A stretch of 64,000 nt of DNA from Peribacillus tepidiphilus (GCF_009466385.1 NZ_WIAQ01000009.1:1-64000), one strand, 5' to 3'; counted from the first letter of the stretch, positions 32,897 to 42,958 are shown. Notes: generated from the letters alone by a model not told the origin. Numbers and translations: made by a program.

Positions 32897-33052
32897 AATT
32901 TCTTTGCGGAAAATGAAAAATTTTTCTGTTGTCTCTTGATTTATTTTATTATATGCTAGCAGTTTTTATTTGTGAATTACAAATGTTTTTGACTTCATCC
33001 TGACACAATTCGTTTGTACAATAAAAGGTGTCTTTCCATTTTTAAAAATGTC

Positions 33053-33080
33053 TCCTCGATTGGTGCAATCGGGGATTTTC
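33053..33080 (+). terminator. Attenuator-like hairpin before response regulator gene
   Basis: TCCTCGATT pairs with AATCGGGGA and is followed by TTTTCTCT, about 70 bases before the response regulator start. It could act as a leader terminator. Confidence 0.4.
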
Positions 33081-33148
33081 TCTATAAAAAGTGTTCAACA
33101 GTAGGAAATGAATTGTTCTATAATGAAAAGGACAGGGAGCTGACAGGA

Positions 33149-33832
33149 ATGCGTAAAATATTGGTCGTGGAAGATGAAAGGGCCATTAGCCAAGTGTTAA
33201 AGGTATACCTGCAAAAAGCAGGCTTTCATGTAACACAGGTTTTCAACGGGAATGATGCAGTTGACGTTTTTAATGAGCTAAATCCTGAACTGGTTCTGTT
33301 AGATGTGATGCTGCCGGGAAAAGATGGATGGTTGCTTCTCCATGAATTTCGCAAGCGCAGCTCTTGTCCCATTATTATGCTTACGGCTCTTGGTGATGTT
33401 CAAAATAGGCTCAATGGTTTAAATGATGGAGCAGATGATTATATTACAAAGCCGTTTGTCGCAGATGAAGTGGTAGCAAGGGTAAACGCTGTATTACGAC
33501 GTTCTGGCAAAGTGATCGAGGAAGGAATCTTTCACTACGGTCACTTAAAAATAGATGTGAAATCTCATACGGTTTCTTTGAATGGAGTAGAAATTGCTTT
33601 GACACCAAGGGATCTATCTCTCCTCATCTTCTTATCTCAGCATCCGAATCAAACATTTACGAGGGAACAGCTGATCGAGAATGTTTGGGGGATGGATTAT
33701 GACGGAAGTGACCGAGCTGTTGATTTAGCGATTAAGAGACTGAGAAAATCGTTGCAAAATTGGTCAACGGAAGAAGGAGAAATTAAAACACTTAGAGGAT
33801 TGGGGTATCAGTTCTGTGTATATGAAAAATAA
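33149..33832 (+). CDS. OmpR-family response regulator
   Basis: A 227-residue response regulator: receiver domain (1-115) with the phospho-acceptor Asp52 (LLDVMLPGKDGW) and Lys in ITKPF, then an OmpR-type winged helix (about 130-225). ATG 33149 is chosen because CAGGGAG and the family N-terminus (RKILVVEDE) agree. Its 3' end overlaps the kinase gene, so they form a two-component pair. The signal is unknown. Confidence 0.93.
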   Translation: MRKILVVEDERAISQVLKVYLQKAGFHVTQVFNGNDAVDVFNELNPELVLLDVMLPGKDGWLLLHEFRKRSSCPIIMLTALGDVQNRLNGLNDGADDYITKPFVADEVVARVNAVLRRSGKVIEEGIFHYGHLKIDVKSHTVSLNGVEIALTPRDLSLLIFLSQHPNQTFTREQLIENVWGMDYDGSDRAVDLAIKRLRKSLQNWSTEEGEIKTLRGLGYQFCVYEK

Positions 33833-35237
33833 AAAAATTTCTTTGCTTCGCTATTGGACGACTTCGTATTTGGTTACTCTTTTCATAGGGTTGATTGTGA
33901 TTGCCATAATATCCGCTCTATGGATTCGATATACGACCCTTGAAAATAGGTTAAACGTAACAAAATTTTTAGCTCAGGAAATTGCCGATCGTTATTCATA
34001 TGGAAATGAAGGGAAAGAAATGCATCGACGCGGGGTCCCGGGCATTTTAGAAGACCGGCAGCGTTTTTTAAATCCAGAAAGCAAGCCTTCTATTTATATT
34101 TTAGATGAGAGTGGCAGGATTCTTGCTTCTAACCTACCTAATCCACACTATCGAAAAACACCGTTCCCTCCAAGTATTTTAGAAAACGATGAAGAGATTC
34201 AAAAAATCCAATTGGAGGGCAGAGGGGCCCCTGTTGTGTATGCTGTTAAAACTCCTATTGTTCAAAACGAAATGACGAGGGGTTGGGTCGTGATTTTGCA
34301 AACAGGGGAAGAGCTGACAAAGGTGAACCAGGAATATCGGCTTTTGGCAGTTATGCTCATAAGTTTAGGGCTATTGGGATGGCTGGTTATCTATTTTTTG
34401 ACTAAAAAAGTGTCGCAGCCGATCCAGCTGGTTGCAGCGGCAGCCAATCAAATTCAAGATGGCGATTATAATATTACGTTAAAAGAAGAAAGAAAGATCC
34501 TTGAGGTAGATGAGCTTGTTCATTCCTTTAAAAATATGGCTGTTAGACTCAAGCAGCTTGAATCACTCCGAACTGAGCTGCTTGCCGGTGTTACGCACGA
34601 GCTCAAAACGCCTATAACCTCTATAAGTGGATTGCTTCAGGCCGTGAAGGAAGAAGTGGTAACGGGAGAGGATGCGAAGGAATTTATCGCTATTTCTTTA
34701 AAGGAAACAAAGCGCATGCAAAAAATGGTCGAGGATCTATTGGATTTTAATGCTTTTGCAGCGAACGCTGTTCCGGTTTTTAAAGAAGAACGCAAGCTGA
34801 ATGATTTAGTAAAAGAAATTTGCTATCAATGGGGATTACCGCATGAAAATGATATTGCCTTTCAGTTGGATTTACCGGATCAGGAGTATGTAGTAGAGAT
34901 TGATGCAATGCGGCTGCAGCAAATCCTCGTCAATTTATTCAACAATGCGATGCAGGCGATGGATGGGAAAGGAACGATCCAGGTAAAGCTGCTTCCAAAA
35001 GATTCCGATCACATCTCCATCGAAATTCGAGATTTTGGAAAAGGAATTCCTCCTCATGAGCAACCGTATATTTTTGAACGATTTTTTAGAGGAGAAAACA
35101 AAAAATATACAGTACGTGGTTTAGGACTCGGGCTTTCTTTTAGCAAAATGATGGCTCAAGCGATGGGAGGAGACCTGCTGTTAAAGGAAAGCTCGGAAAA
35201 GGGTACAACCTTTGAGTTGATCTTTCCATATAAATAA
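33822..35237 (+). CDS. Sensor histidine kinase
   Basis: A 471-residue membrane kinase: transmembrane helix near 15-37, an extracellular sensor region of about 140 residues, a second helix near 173-193, HAMP, HisKA with phospho-acceptor His in VTHELKTP, and an ATPase domain with N box (NLFNNAMQAM) and G boxes. ATG 33822 overlaps the regulator's end. It is paired with the upstream regulator and lies ahead of envelope-stress type genes. Confidence 0.93.
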   Translation: MKNKKISLLRYWTTSYLVTLFIGLIVIAIISALWIRYTTLENRLNVTKFLAQEIADRYSYGNEGKEMHRRGVPGILEDRQRFLNPESKPSIYILDESGRILASNLPNPHYRKTPFPPSILENDEEIQKIQLEGRGAPVVYAVKTPIVQNEMTRGWVVILQTGEELTKVNQEYRLLAVMLISLGLLGWLVIYFLTKKVSQPIQLVAAAANQIQDGDYNITLKEERKILEVDELVHSFKNMAVRLKQLESLRTELLAGVTHELKTPITSISGLLQAVKEEVVTGEDAKEFIAISLKETKRMQKMVEDLLDFNAFAANAVPVFKEERKLNDLVKEICYQWGLPHENDIAFQLDLPDQEYVVEIDAMRLQQILVNLFNNAMQAMDGKGTIQVKLLPKDSDHISIEIRDFGKGIPPHEQPYIFERFFRGENKKYTVRGLGLGLSFSKMMAQAMGGDLLLKESSEKGTTFELIFPYK

Positions 35238-35250
35238 ATGAGTGTATATA

Positions 35251-35283
35251 GAACTGTCTCGTAAAATCGGGGCAGTTTTTTTT
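35251..35283 (+). terminator. Terminator of first two-component system
   Basis: AACTGTC and GGCAGTT form a short stem followed by eight T. Confidence 0.75.
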
Positions 35284-35374
35284 ATGAAATCTGAATAGTG
35301 GATGATGTTTAACGGGCTTACTGAGCACTTATAGCTAGCAGTTCAGATAAATCGGAATGATGGCTGATATCTAG

Positions 35375-35645
35375 CTGCTGACGACCGAAATCTTGTAGCT
35401 GACGACCGAAATCTTGTAGCTAACGACCGATAACTTGTTGCCGACGACCGATAACTTGTTTCTGACGACCGAAATCTTGCTGCTGACGACCGATATCTTG
35501 TTGTTGACGACCGATATTTTGTAGCTGACGACCGATAACTTGTTTCTGACGACCGATATCTTGCTGACGACCGATATCTTGCTACTGACGACCGATAACT
35601 TGTAGCTGACGACCGATATTTAGTTCCTTACCACCGATATTTCCT
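35375..35645. repeat. 21-bp tandem array A2 (13 units)
   Basis: This is family A in the opposite orientation (CTGACGACCGATATCTTGTTG). ACCG occurs at 35384, 35405, 35426, 35447, 35468, 35489, 35510, 35531, 35552, 35570, 35591, 35612 and 35633: eleven steps of 21 and one of 18. It begins about 90 bases after the kinase terminator. Confidence 0.97.
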
Positions 35646-35879
35646 CCAAACCGCCCCCCTGTCGGCCGAAATGCCGGACTGATCGCGGGCTTCTCTCTTA
35701 ATCTCGCGGGATGAATATGTGTAAGGCTGCCAATTTGGGAAAATTGTAGTCTTATCCGATTGTCATAAAAAAATTTCCTCTTGACATCTTGCTGACATAT
35801 TTGGGTTGTAAAGTACAAGTATTAAAAGGTGCAGAGGGAAGCTGTCTTTCGCGAACTAAGTTGATTTGGAGGAAAGAAA

Positions 35880-36365
35880 ATGAAATTCACAAGGAAAGTA
35901 CATTTATGGATCGGATTGATTACATCTTTGTTTTTGCTCATTGAGGCGTTAACAGGCTTACTGCTTGCAGAACCATGGCTTATTGGACAATCTCAACCGA
36001 AAGACCGGATGGAAGGAGAGAGGTTTGAAGCAAGAGGTGAGATGTCTGGAGGAAGCAATTTTTTAAACGGAGAAGCTGGTCAAGCCTTACCTAATAGTGG
36101 CGAGATGACTGGCGAGGGCAATGTTTTGAATGGAGAAAATGCTAGAGATGCTGGTCAGGTTTTTCCTAAAAAAGAAGATCAAAATTCTTTCTTTGGATTC
36201 ATTCGCGGGCTTCATGAGGGGAGACTCGGTGAAGTAGATATCCGATGGATGATTGATGTAGCGGCGATCAGCATGATTATTTTGACGGCTACAGGAATTT
36301 ACTTATCAATCAAAATACTAAAAGCAGAAAGCAAAAGGAAAAAAAGAGCGTCCGAATTAACATGA
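35880..36365 (+). CDS. PepSY-associated membrane protein
   Basis: A 161-residue protein with an N-terminal helix (RKVHLWIGLITSLFLLIEAL), an extracellular region and a C-terminal helix (near 129-150), the layout of PepSY-associated TM helper proteins. The extracellular part contains two similar stretches (GEMSGGSNFLNGE and GEMTGEGNVLNGE), a recent internal duplication. It follows a two-component system and precedes a His-rich membrane protein. Function is unknown. Confidence 0.75.
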   Translation: MKFTRKVHLWIGLITSLFLLIEALTGLLLAEPWLIGQSQPKDRMEGERFEARGEMSGGSNFLNGEAGQALPNSGEMTGEGNVLNGENARDAGQVFPKKEDQNSFFGFIRGLHEGRLGEVDIRWMIDVAAISMIILTATGIYLSIKILKAESKRKKRASELT

Positions 36366-36394
36366 AGTGAAGCTCTTGAAAGGAGGTGATACGC

Positions 36395-36916
36395 ATGAAA
36401 GGAAAATGGAGTAGGTTTTTTCTTCTAGCAGGAGGATTGATTGTTCTTTTTGCCAGCATTAAGCTGTTTGTTTCGATGGGGCATTTCACACATCAAAACG
36501 TTATGAATCCGGGTCCTCGTGGTCATCATTTCGGACACAGGGGCGGTGTTATGCATTTCGGCGGACAAGCTCCTCTAATGCACCATCCAAAAGGAATGTA
36601 TCCAATTTGGGGAAGCTTTTGGATGCTAGCGCTGATCTTGAAATTGGGTGTAATTCTTACTGGTTTGATCGTGTGGAAAATGGCAAAAGAAAATCGATTC
36701 TTGAAATGGTTTGGAGGGCTTTTATTTGTAGGAGGCGTATACTTCCTGCTACCGACAGCTCTCGGGATTCTATTTTTACTTGTTGTGGCTTATGTGCTAT
36801 GGAAGTCAACAACTAGAAAGGAAATGATTTTTGCCCATGAAGATCATGTGAATGCGGGTTATACGATCGATTATCTCGATGAATGGGAAAAGAAGATTCG
36901 TAAGGAGGAAACCTAA
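36395..36916 (+). CDS. His-rich membrane protein, unknown
   Basis: A 173-residue protein with a first helix (9-29), a Gly/His/Met-rich extracellular loop (about 40-75, containing GHHFGHRGG and MHHPKGM) and two or three further helices. The loop could bind copper or another metal, but no family is recognised. ATG 36395 follows a full AAAGGAGGTGA site. The stop overlaps the start of the PspA gene (TAATG), so they are translationally coupled. Confidence 0.75.
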   Translation: MKGKWSRFFLLAGGLIVLFASIKLFVSMGHFTHQNVMNPGPRGHHFGHRGGVMHFGGQAPLMHHPKGMYPIWGSFWMLALILKLGVILTGLIVWKMAKENRFLKWFGGLLFVGGVYFLLPTALGILFLLVVAYVLWKSTTRKEMIFAHEDHVNAGYTIDYLDEWEKKIRKEET

Positions 36917-37578
36917 TGGCTATTTTTAAAAGAATGAAAAGCATCGCTTTATCAGATATTCACCGAATGTTGGATAAAATGGAAGATCCACTATCAATGA
37001 TGGACCAATACCTCCGTGAAATGGAGGAAGAAATTAGAAAAGCGGAGGAAGCCTTGGCACAACAATTATATGTGGAAAGAAGATTTGAACGGATGATTCA
37101 GCAAACAGAAGAGACGATTCGCAAGCGCACCAGGCAGATGAATCTAGCAGTTGAGCGAAATGAAGATGATATAGCTAAGCTGGCTATTCGTGAAAAAATG
37201 ATATATGAAAAAAGATTGAAAGAGTACAAGGAGCAAAAGGAGAGCATACATCAGCAAACCAAAACGTTGTCGGAAGCGATTAAATCCCTTATTGAGAAAT
37301 ATGAAGAGCTGAAGCAAAAAAAGCTCGTCCTTTTATCAAGGGCAACGGTCGCACAAACGACTGCACAAATTCAGCATGCAGTTGTGTCTTTCAATCCAGA
37401 AAATATAGTAAAAGGCTTCTCTCGAATCGAAGAGCAGATTATGAAAATGGAAGCAAAGGCCAAAGCGAGCCAAACCTTATTTGAGAAGCATCAGGAACTC
37501 GAACAAGATCCCCTTCTGCAGCAAGACATTGAAAAGGAATTGGAAAAACTGAAACAGGAGCGCAGCCAGACTGCGTAA
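36916..37578 (+). CDS. PspA/IM30 family protein
   Basis: A 220-residue, almost wholly coiled-coil protein of the PspA/IM30/LiaH family, which assembles at stressed membranes. The typical start (FKRMKSIALSDIHRMLDKMEDP) and the absence of membrane segments fit. It is coupled to a His-rich membrane protein that may serve as its membrane partner, in the way LiaI does for LiaH. Confidence 0.92.
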   Translation: MAIFKRMKSIALSDIHRMLDKMEDPLSMMDQYLREMEEEIRKAEEALAQQLYVERRFERMIQQTEETIRKRTRQMNLAVERNEDDIAKLAIREKMIYEKRLKEYKEQKESIHQQTKTLSEAIKSLIEKYEELKQKKLVLLSRATVAQTTAQIQHAVVSFNPENIVKGFSRIEEQIMKMEAKAKASQTLFEKHQELEQDPLLQQDIEKELEKLKQERSQTA

Positions 37579-37585
37579 TTGCTTG

Positions 37586-37615
37586 AGAGTGCAGAACTAC
37601 CTGCACTCTGTTTTT
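37586..37615 (+). terminator. Terminator after pspA-like gene
   Basis: AGAGTGCAG pairs with CTGCACTCT and is followed by GTTTTT. Confidence 0.85.
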
Positions 37616-37705
37616 CATAAGAGCGGAGAATGGATCGTTGTAAAGCATGCTTCTTCATAATGGATTTATGCGCTGGCCAAATACCAATGAAAAGGAGAGT
37701 AAAGG

Positions 37706-38650
37706 ATGAAAAAATGGTTGGTTATTGGGATTGTTGTTATTGCTTTAAGTCTGGCAGGAGGAATTTTTTATTTGAAAAAGGAACCGCAGGAGACGATGGC
37801 TCAAACGCCTACAGCTGCTGTTGAAAAAGGAACATTAGAGGTTAGAGTGAGTGGATCTGGATCAATCGAACCAGTGAACAGTGAAGATTTGATGGTGGAT
37901 GAAGTGAAGGAAGTAGACGAAGTGCTTGTATCCCTAAATGATGAAGTGAGTGAAGGTCAAGAGTTGATCACATTTACTGACGGAAGTGATTCTATTACTG
38001 CTCCTTTTAGTGGCACGATTACAGCCCTCGATGTGGAAGAGGGGGACAATGTTACTCCGGAAAAGGTCGTTGCTCATCTTACGGATTATAAAAGTTTACA
38101 AACGGTCATTTCTGTAGATGAATTAGATGTATCAAAAGTAAAAGTCGGACAGACCGCATCTATCATCGCTAATGCGTACCCTGAAGAGGATTTCTCTGGA
38201 AAAGTGACCGACATTGCTCGGGAAGGGACCTATGAAAATGGTGTATCGACTTTTTCCGTAACCATTACGATCGATCAGCCTAAAAGCCTAAAGGTTGGGA
38301 TGTCGGTGGAAGCTAGTATCCTTGTGGAAAGCAAAGAAAATACTTTGTTGCTCCCCATTGAAGCGGTACGGAAGCAAGGTGACCGTAAATACGTGTTCGT
38401 TCCGCAAGAAGGTGAGGATGCTGTAACCACTGTCCGCAAAGAAGTGAAAACTGGATTGGCAAACGAGAGCTATATTGAAATTACTGAAGGTTTAGAAGAA
38501 GGAGAGATCGTTCAGCTGCCGGCCATAACCACTAGTTCACAGCAGCAAGGACGTAATGAAAACATGTTTATGCCAGGAGGAATGATGCCAGGAGGAGGTA
38601 TGCAAGGCGGAGGTATGATGAGACGAGATCAAGGAGGGACAAACCGCTGA
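37706..38650 (+). CDS. Membrane fusion protein of MacAB/YknXYZ-like exporter
   Basis: A 314-residue HlyD/MacA-type adaptor: N-terminal membrane anchor (4-20), lipoyl-like and barrel domains, and an unusual C-terminal tail rich in Met and Gly (about 285-308). It bridges the permease to the cell envelope. The start is ATG 37706 behind AAAGGAG. Its stop overlaps the ATPase start. YknX of B. subtilis is a close functional relative. Confidence 0.9.
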   Translation: MKKWLVIGIVVIALSLAGGIFYLKKEPQETMAQTPTAAVEKGTLEVRVSGSGSIEPVNSEDLMVDEVKEVDEVLVSLNDEVSEGQELITFTDGSDSITAPFSGTITALDVEEGDNVTPEKVVAHLTDYKSLQTVISVDELDVSKVKVGQTASIIANAYPEEDFSGKVTDIAREGTYENGVSTFSVTITIDQPKSLKVGMSVEASILVESKENTLLLPIEAVRKQGDRKYVFVPQEGEDAVTTVRKEVKTGLANESYIEITEGLEEGEIVQLPAITTSSQQQGRNENMFMPGGMMPGGGMQGGGMMRRDQGGTNR

Positions 38651-39381
38651 TGAGTGCTCTTATTCAAATGGAAAACATGTATAAGTTTTATAAGCTCGGA
38701 GGTGAAACGATTACCGCATTGAAGGATGTTTCACTTACCGTTGAAGAGGGAGATTTTGTCTCGATTATCGGTCCATCAGGTTCAGGTAAATCGACATTTA
38801 TGAATATAATTGGCTGCTTAGATAAGGGGGATTGTGGAACCTATTATCTTGGTGGAAAAGAGGTTAATAGCTTAAATGACCGGGAATTAGCAGTGATTCG
38901 AAATAAGAAGATTGGTTTTATTTTTCAAAGTTTTCATTTGCTCTCAAAGCTTACAGCATTAGAAAATGTGGAGCTTCCGTTACTATATCGTGGTGTGGAC
39001 GCTAAGCTAAGAAAAAAAATGGCGCTAGAAAGTTTGGAAAAGGTAGGGCTAATAGACAGAGCTTCTCATTATCCAAACCAGCTCTCAGGAGGACAGCAGC
39101 AAAGGGTTGCGATTGCCCGTGCACTCGCCGGCAAACCACCGCTGCTTTTGGCAGATGAGCCTACAGGGGCTCTTGATAGTAAAACGAGCAGTGAAATCCT
39201 TGGGATTTTGACAGATTTGAATAAAAAAGGTCACACGATTTTGGTCATCACACATGATCACAGTGTGGCTCGCCAAGGGAAGCGGATTGTGCATATTAAG
39301 GATGGAGAGCTTACGAGTGACGAACGGCTTTTTGAAGGATTAGAAACTGAAATAGTGATCGGAGGAGGGAGGATCTCATGA
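38650..39381 (+). CDS. MacB/YknY-like ABC transporter ATPase
   Basis: A 243-residue ABC ATPase of the LolD/MacB class: Walker [10 protein letters not shown], signature LSGGQQQR, Walker [13 protein letters not shown]. It powers the mechanotransmission-type exporter encoded on both sides and overlaps each neighbour by one to four bases. Confidence 0.95.
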   Translation: MSALIQMENMYKFYKLGGETITALKDVSLTVEEGDFVSIIGPSGSGKSTFMNIIGCLDKGDCGTYYLGGKEVNSLNDRELAVIRNKKIGFIFQSFHLLSKLTALENVELPLLYRGVDAKLRKKMALESLEKVGLIDRASHYPNQLSGGQQQRVAIARALAGKPPLLLADEPTGALDSKTSSEILGILTDLNKKGHTILVITHDHSVARQGKRIVHIKDGELTSDERLFEGLETEIVIGGGRIS

Positions 39382-40544
39382 AGCTATTGCCACTTTTCAA
39401 AATTTCACTCCGGAGCATTCGCGGTAACAAGCTTCGCTCTTTCTTGACTATGCTTGGCATCATTATTGGGGTGGCTTCGGTTATTGTATTAATTTCCATT
39501 GGGCAGGGATCGAATAAGCAGGTGGAATCACAAATTAATCAGCTTGGCACGAATTTGATTACCATTAGTGTGTATGGTGGAGAGGAAAGCCTGTCAATGG
39601 CTGATTTTGAAAAGCTCTCTGGAATAGATGGAGTGGAGTCTGCTTCCCCAACCATTAGTGGGAGGTTAAACGTGAAAAAAGACAACCAATCAGGACAGGT
39701 GACCATGATTGGTACAAACGAGGCTTATAAGGACATTAGAAATTTAGACGTTGCGCAAGGAAGATTCATCACAGATCTGGATGTTGAACTGTATCAAAAG
39801 GTAGTCGTACTCGGCAGCGACACGGCAGCCAACTATTTTTCCGGAAGCAATCCTGTAGGAGAAACCCTTCGAATTGAAGGAGTGTCTTATAAAGTGATCG
39901 GCGTTCTCGCTTCAAAAGGGACCTCTATGGGTCAAAGTGGGGATGATGTCATAATATTACCACTGACAACGTCGCAACGGGTTTCAAAAAATACTAGCAT
40001 CAACACGGTATTGCTTCAAGCCGAGTCGGAAAACTTGCTAAATGCTGTCATGATGAGAGCTCAGGTCGAGATGAGCACCATTTTACCCAACGGAGAAGAC
40101 AGTTATAGTGTAAACAACCAGCAGGATTTGATGGAAACGATGAGTTCAGTGACAGAAACGTTTACGCTTTTACTTGCCGGTATCGCAGGGATTTCTCTTC
40201 TTGTGGGTGGAATCGGCATTATGAATATTATGCTTGTGTCGGTTTCAGAAAGAACAAGGGAAATCGGCATTCGAAAAGCGATTGGTGCAAAACGAGCTGA
40301 TATCGTGTGGCAATTCATGATTGAGGCGGTAACATTAAGCGCTCTCGGTGGTTTAATGGGGATTGCACTAGGGCTAGCGGGGGCAAAGCTTCTTTCCGTA
40401 ACGGCAGGAATGACAATCGCCTATTCGGTACCCGTCATCGGAATGGCCTTCTTGTTTTCTCTTTTGGTAGGGATTGTTTTCGGTATTCTCCCGGCAATCA
40501 AAGCCTCAATGCTTCGACCGATTGAAGCTTTAAAATTTGAGTAG
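39378..40544 (+). CDS. MacB/YknZ-like ABC transporter permease
   Basis: A 388-residue permease with one N-terminal helix (about 21-42), a MacB_PCD extracellular domain and three C-terminal helices with the FtsX domain (SERTREIGIRKAIGAKR). With the two upstream genes it forms a complete exporter of the MacAB/YknXYZ kind, which in Bacillus gives resistance to toxic peptides. The start ATG overlaps the ATPase stop (ATGA). Confidence 0.95.
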   Translation: MKLLPLFKISLRSIRGNKLRSFLTMLGIIIGVASVIVLISIGQGSNKQVESQINQLGTNLITISVYGGEESLSMADFEKLSGIDGVESASPTISGRLNVKKDNQSGQVTMIGTNEAYKDIRNLDVAQGRFITDLDVELYQKVVVLGSDTAANYFSGSNPVGETLRIEGVSYKVIGVLASKGTSMGQSGDDVIILPLTTSQRVSKNTSINTVLLQAESENLLNAVMMRAQVEMSTILPNGEDSYSVNNQQDLMETMSSVTETFTLLLAGIAGISLLVGGIGIMNIMLVSVSERTREIGIRKAIGAKRADIVWQFMIEAVTLSALGGLMGIALGLAGAKLLSVTAGMTIAYSVPVIGMAFLFSLLVGIVFGILPAIKASMLRPIEALKFE

Positions 40545-40753
40545 ATGAATGTTTAGGAAAAAGAAAGAGTCAAGAGCATAAATAAAGTTTTGCATAATCA
40601 GCTTGAATCTCCCGAAATCCATTCTTTTAGTAACGAGGAGCATCTAAAAAGAATCATACCCGATTCAAAAATCTGCAAAATTCCTCCAGGCGCATGTTTT
40701 CTATAGTATGATAGGATTAATAAAGATTTTTGTGGGGGAGCTGAAATACTAGC

Positions 40754-41422
40754 ATGAGAATTCTAGTTGTGGAGGATAATATCACGCTGCTTTATTCCAT
40801 CAAGGAGCTATTGTCAAGCAGTTTTACTGTCGATGTAGCTTCTGATGGGGAAGAGGGATTATTCCTTGCACTCCAAAATATATATGATGCGATTATTCTA
40901 GATGTCATGCTTCCCGGAATGGATGGCTTTCAGATCATTCAAGAGCTCCGAAAAGAAAATATTAAGACACCTGTCTTATTTTTGACAGCAAAAGATGCTT
41001 TGGAAGATCGTGTTCGTGGTTTGGATTACGGGGCCGATGATTACTTGGTCAAGCCATTCCAGGCTCCTGAGCTAGAGGCTCGTCTTCGCGCCCTGCTCAG
41101 AAGAAGCGGGAGCTTAACGACCAAACAAACCCTCTGTTATAAGGGGATTGAACTGCATGGTCGGGAAAAAGAAATTACCATCGATGGACAGCCTGTAAAA
41201 CTAACCTTAAAACAATACGATTTGCTTGAATTTTTTATTCAGAATAAAGGTAGTATTTTAACAAAGGAACAAATTTTTGACCGAATATGGGGTATTGATT
41301 CTGACACTTCTGTAGGAGTTGTAGAGGTTTTTACTCATCATCTCAGGAAAAAGCTGGAGCCGTACGGATATGATAAAGACATTCAGACGGTTAGGGGCAT
41401 TGGCTATATGCTTGGTGATTAA
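40754..41422 (+). CDS. OmpR-family response regulator, second system
   Basis: A 222-residue regulator: receiver domain with Asp50 (ILDVMLPGMDGF) and an OmpR-type winged helix. ATG 40754 follows GGGGGAG. It lies 59 bases before its kinase gene and 210 bases after the exporter, which it may control. Confidence 0.93.
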   Translation: MRILVVEDNITLLYSIKELLSSSFTVDVASDGEEGLFLALQNIYDAIILDVMLPGMDGFQIIQELRKENIKTPVLFLTAKDALEDRVRGLDYGADDYLVKPFQAPELEARLRALLRRSGSLTTKQTLCYKGIELHGREKEITIDGQPVKLTLKQYDLLEFFIQNKGSILTKEQIFDRIWGIDSDTSVGVVEVFTHHLRKKLEPYGYDKDIQTVRGIGYMLGD

Positions 41423-41480
41423 GAAAAAGGATGCCGGGTTCGAAATGATCGTTTAGCAGAATAGAAAAGAGGAGAGCAGG

Positions 41481-42719
41481 ATGTTTCAAAAAACACGGAT
41501 TAAGCTGACGCTACTAAATTCAATCATTTTTATTTTCATCATCGGAGCTTTGGCATCCGTTATTTTTTCCTATATAAAAGTACAATTGTACCAGGATTCC
41601 GATGAAGATCTTCAGCGATTGATGATCCGGTTTAATGAAATGGCTGAGAGCGGTTTTATTCCGCTGGATCCAGATCTAGGGATACCCTCCTATATTCGCG
41701 ATCCGCGCATCACCATGCTCATATGGGATGAAAACAACAATGTTGTGGATATTTCAGGAAGCGGCACCCTATTTTCTGCTCATAAAGAAAGCTTTGTTCC
41801 GAAAAAAAATAACCGTATTGAGGAGAAGTCTGCTGAAGGCTATTATTTTCGGACCATATCGGACACCTTCCAAACCGAGATTGGAACCATTAAGATTCAG
41901 CTCTTGAGAAACGTCAATTCAGAACAGGAATTTCTTAGTCGCCTTCAAATCGTCATGACGGTTGGAAGTGTAATGGGAAGTTTAGTTGCTATTGTGGCTG
42001 GATTTTATTTGGCAGGCAGGGCGTTTGTGCCAATTAAGGAGGCTTGGGGCAAGCAACAGCAGTTTGTGTCAGATGCCTCACATGAGCTAAGAACGCCTCT
42101 TGCAGTCATTCAGTCTCGGTCGGAACTCCTGCTGCGCAATCCCCAAGCAACTATTCAGGAAAAAGCCTCTGATATCTCAGTTATAGCTAAGGAATGCAGG
42201 CGTTTGACAAAACTGGTGAGTCATTTATTATTGTTGGCACGGTCCGATTCTAACAGCATCGTAATTGAAAAAAAGCTGTTTTCACTGAATGAACTTCTTG
42301 GAGAAATCGAAGAAAATTATGCTGAACTGGCAATGATTCAAGGAAAAAATCTTCACGTTCATTGTGATCCTGGAATGATGATGATCGGCGACAAGGAAAA
42401 AATCCATCAGCTGATCGTCATCCTGCTTGATAATGCAATGAAGTATACGGATGATCAGGGTGAAATCATACTCATCTGTAAAAAAACAGGTAGTCAAATT
42501 GAAATGATTGTCCAAGACAATGGTATAGGAATTTCCAAAGAACATCTGCCTAAAATTTTTGACCGTTTTTTCCAGGGCGAGCAAAGCCGAACATCGTCTG
42601 AAGGTGCTGGACTCGGCCTTTCTATTGCGAAATGGATTATTGAAAAGCATAACGGAAAAGTCAAAGTCGATAGCACACTTGGAAAGGGCACAACCTTTAA
42701 AATTCTATTTCCAATCTAA
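41481..42719 (+). CDS. Sensor histidine kinase, second system
   Basis: A 412-residue kinase: helix near 9-30, extracellular sensor of about 120 residues, second helix near 157-178, HisKA with His in DASHELRTP, and an ATPase domain (LLDNAMKYT, DNGIGI, GLGLSIAK). It pairs with the regulator just upstream. There is no clear HAMP domain. Confidence 0.93.
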   Translation: MFQKTRIKLTLLNSIIFIFIIGALASVIFSYIKVQLYQDSDEDLQRLMIRFNEMAESGFIPLDPDLGIPSYIRDPRITMLIWDENNNVVDISGSGTLFSAHKESFVPKKNNRIEEKSAEGYYFRTISDTFQTEIGTIKIQLLRNVNSEQEFLSRLQIVMTVGSVMGSLVAIVAGFYLAGRAFVPIKEAWGKQQQFVSDASHELRTPLAVIQSRSELLLRNPQATIQEKASDISVIAKECRRLTKLVSHLLLLARSDSNSIVIEKKLFSLNELLGEIEENYAELAMIQGKNLHVHCDPGMMMIGDKEKIHQLIVILLDNAMKYTDDQGEIILICKKTGSQIEMIVQDNGIGISKEHLPKIFDRFFQGEQSRTSSEGAGLGLSIAKWIIEKHNGKVKVDSTLGKGTTFKILFPI

Positions 42720-42724
42720 ATGAT

Positions 42725-42790
42725 GCTGTCCTATAACTTCTGCTTTTAATAGGATTGTCAGCCTCTTTGTGTTGGGACAGCTTTTTTTGA
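42725..42790 (+). terminator. Terminator after second kinase gene
   Basis: GCTGTCC and GGGACAGC flank a 43-base loop and are followed by seven T. Confidence 0.6.
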
Positions 42791-42958
42791 AATGGGAAAC
42801 CTCTTGAATGAAAAAATGCTAGTGTACCAAATGGGTATCGACTGCCTAAAGTGGTTATGATCTGTAATAACACGTGCACTCTTTTACAACATCTATCTAA
42901 AAATTCGTTAATGAGCTTAATAGACTAAATCCATATATCGACCTAAAAATTTATAGAA
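42791..42958. other. Spacer before csbA
   Basis: No gene, repeat or structure is recognised between the kinase terminator and the csbA promoter. Confidence 0.5.
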
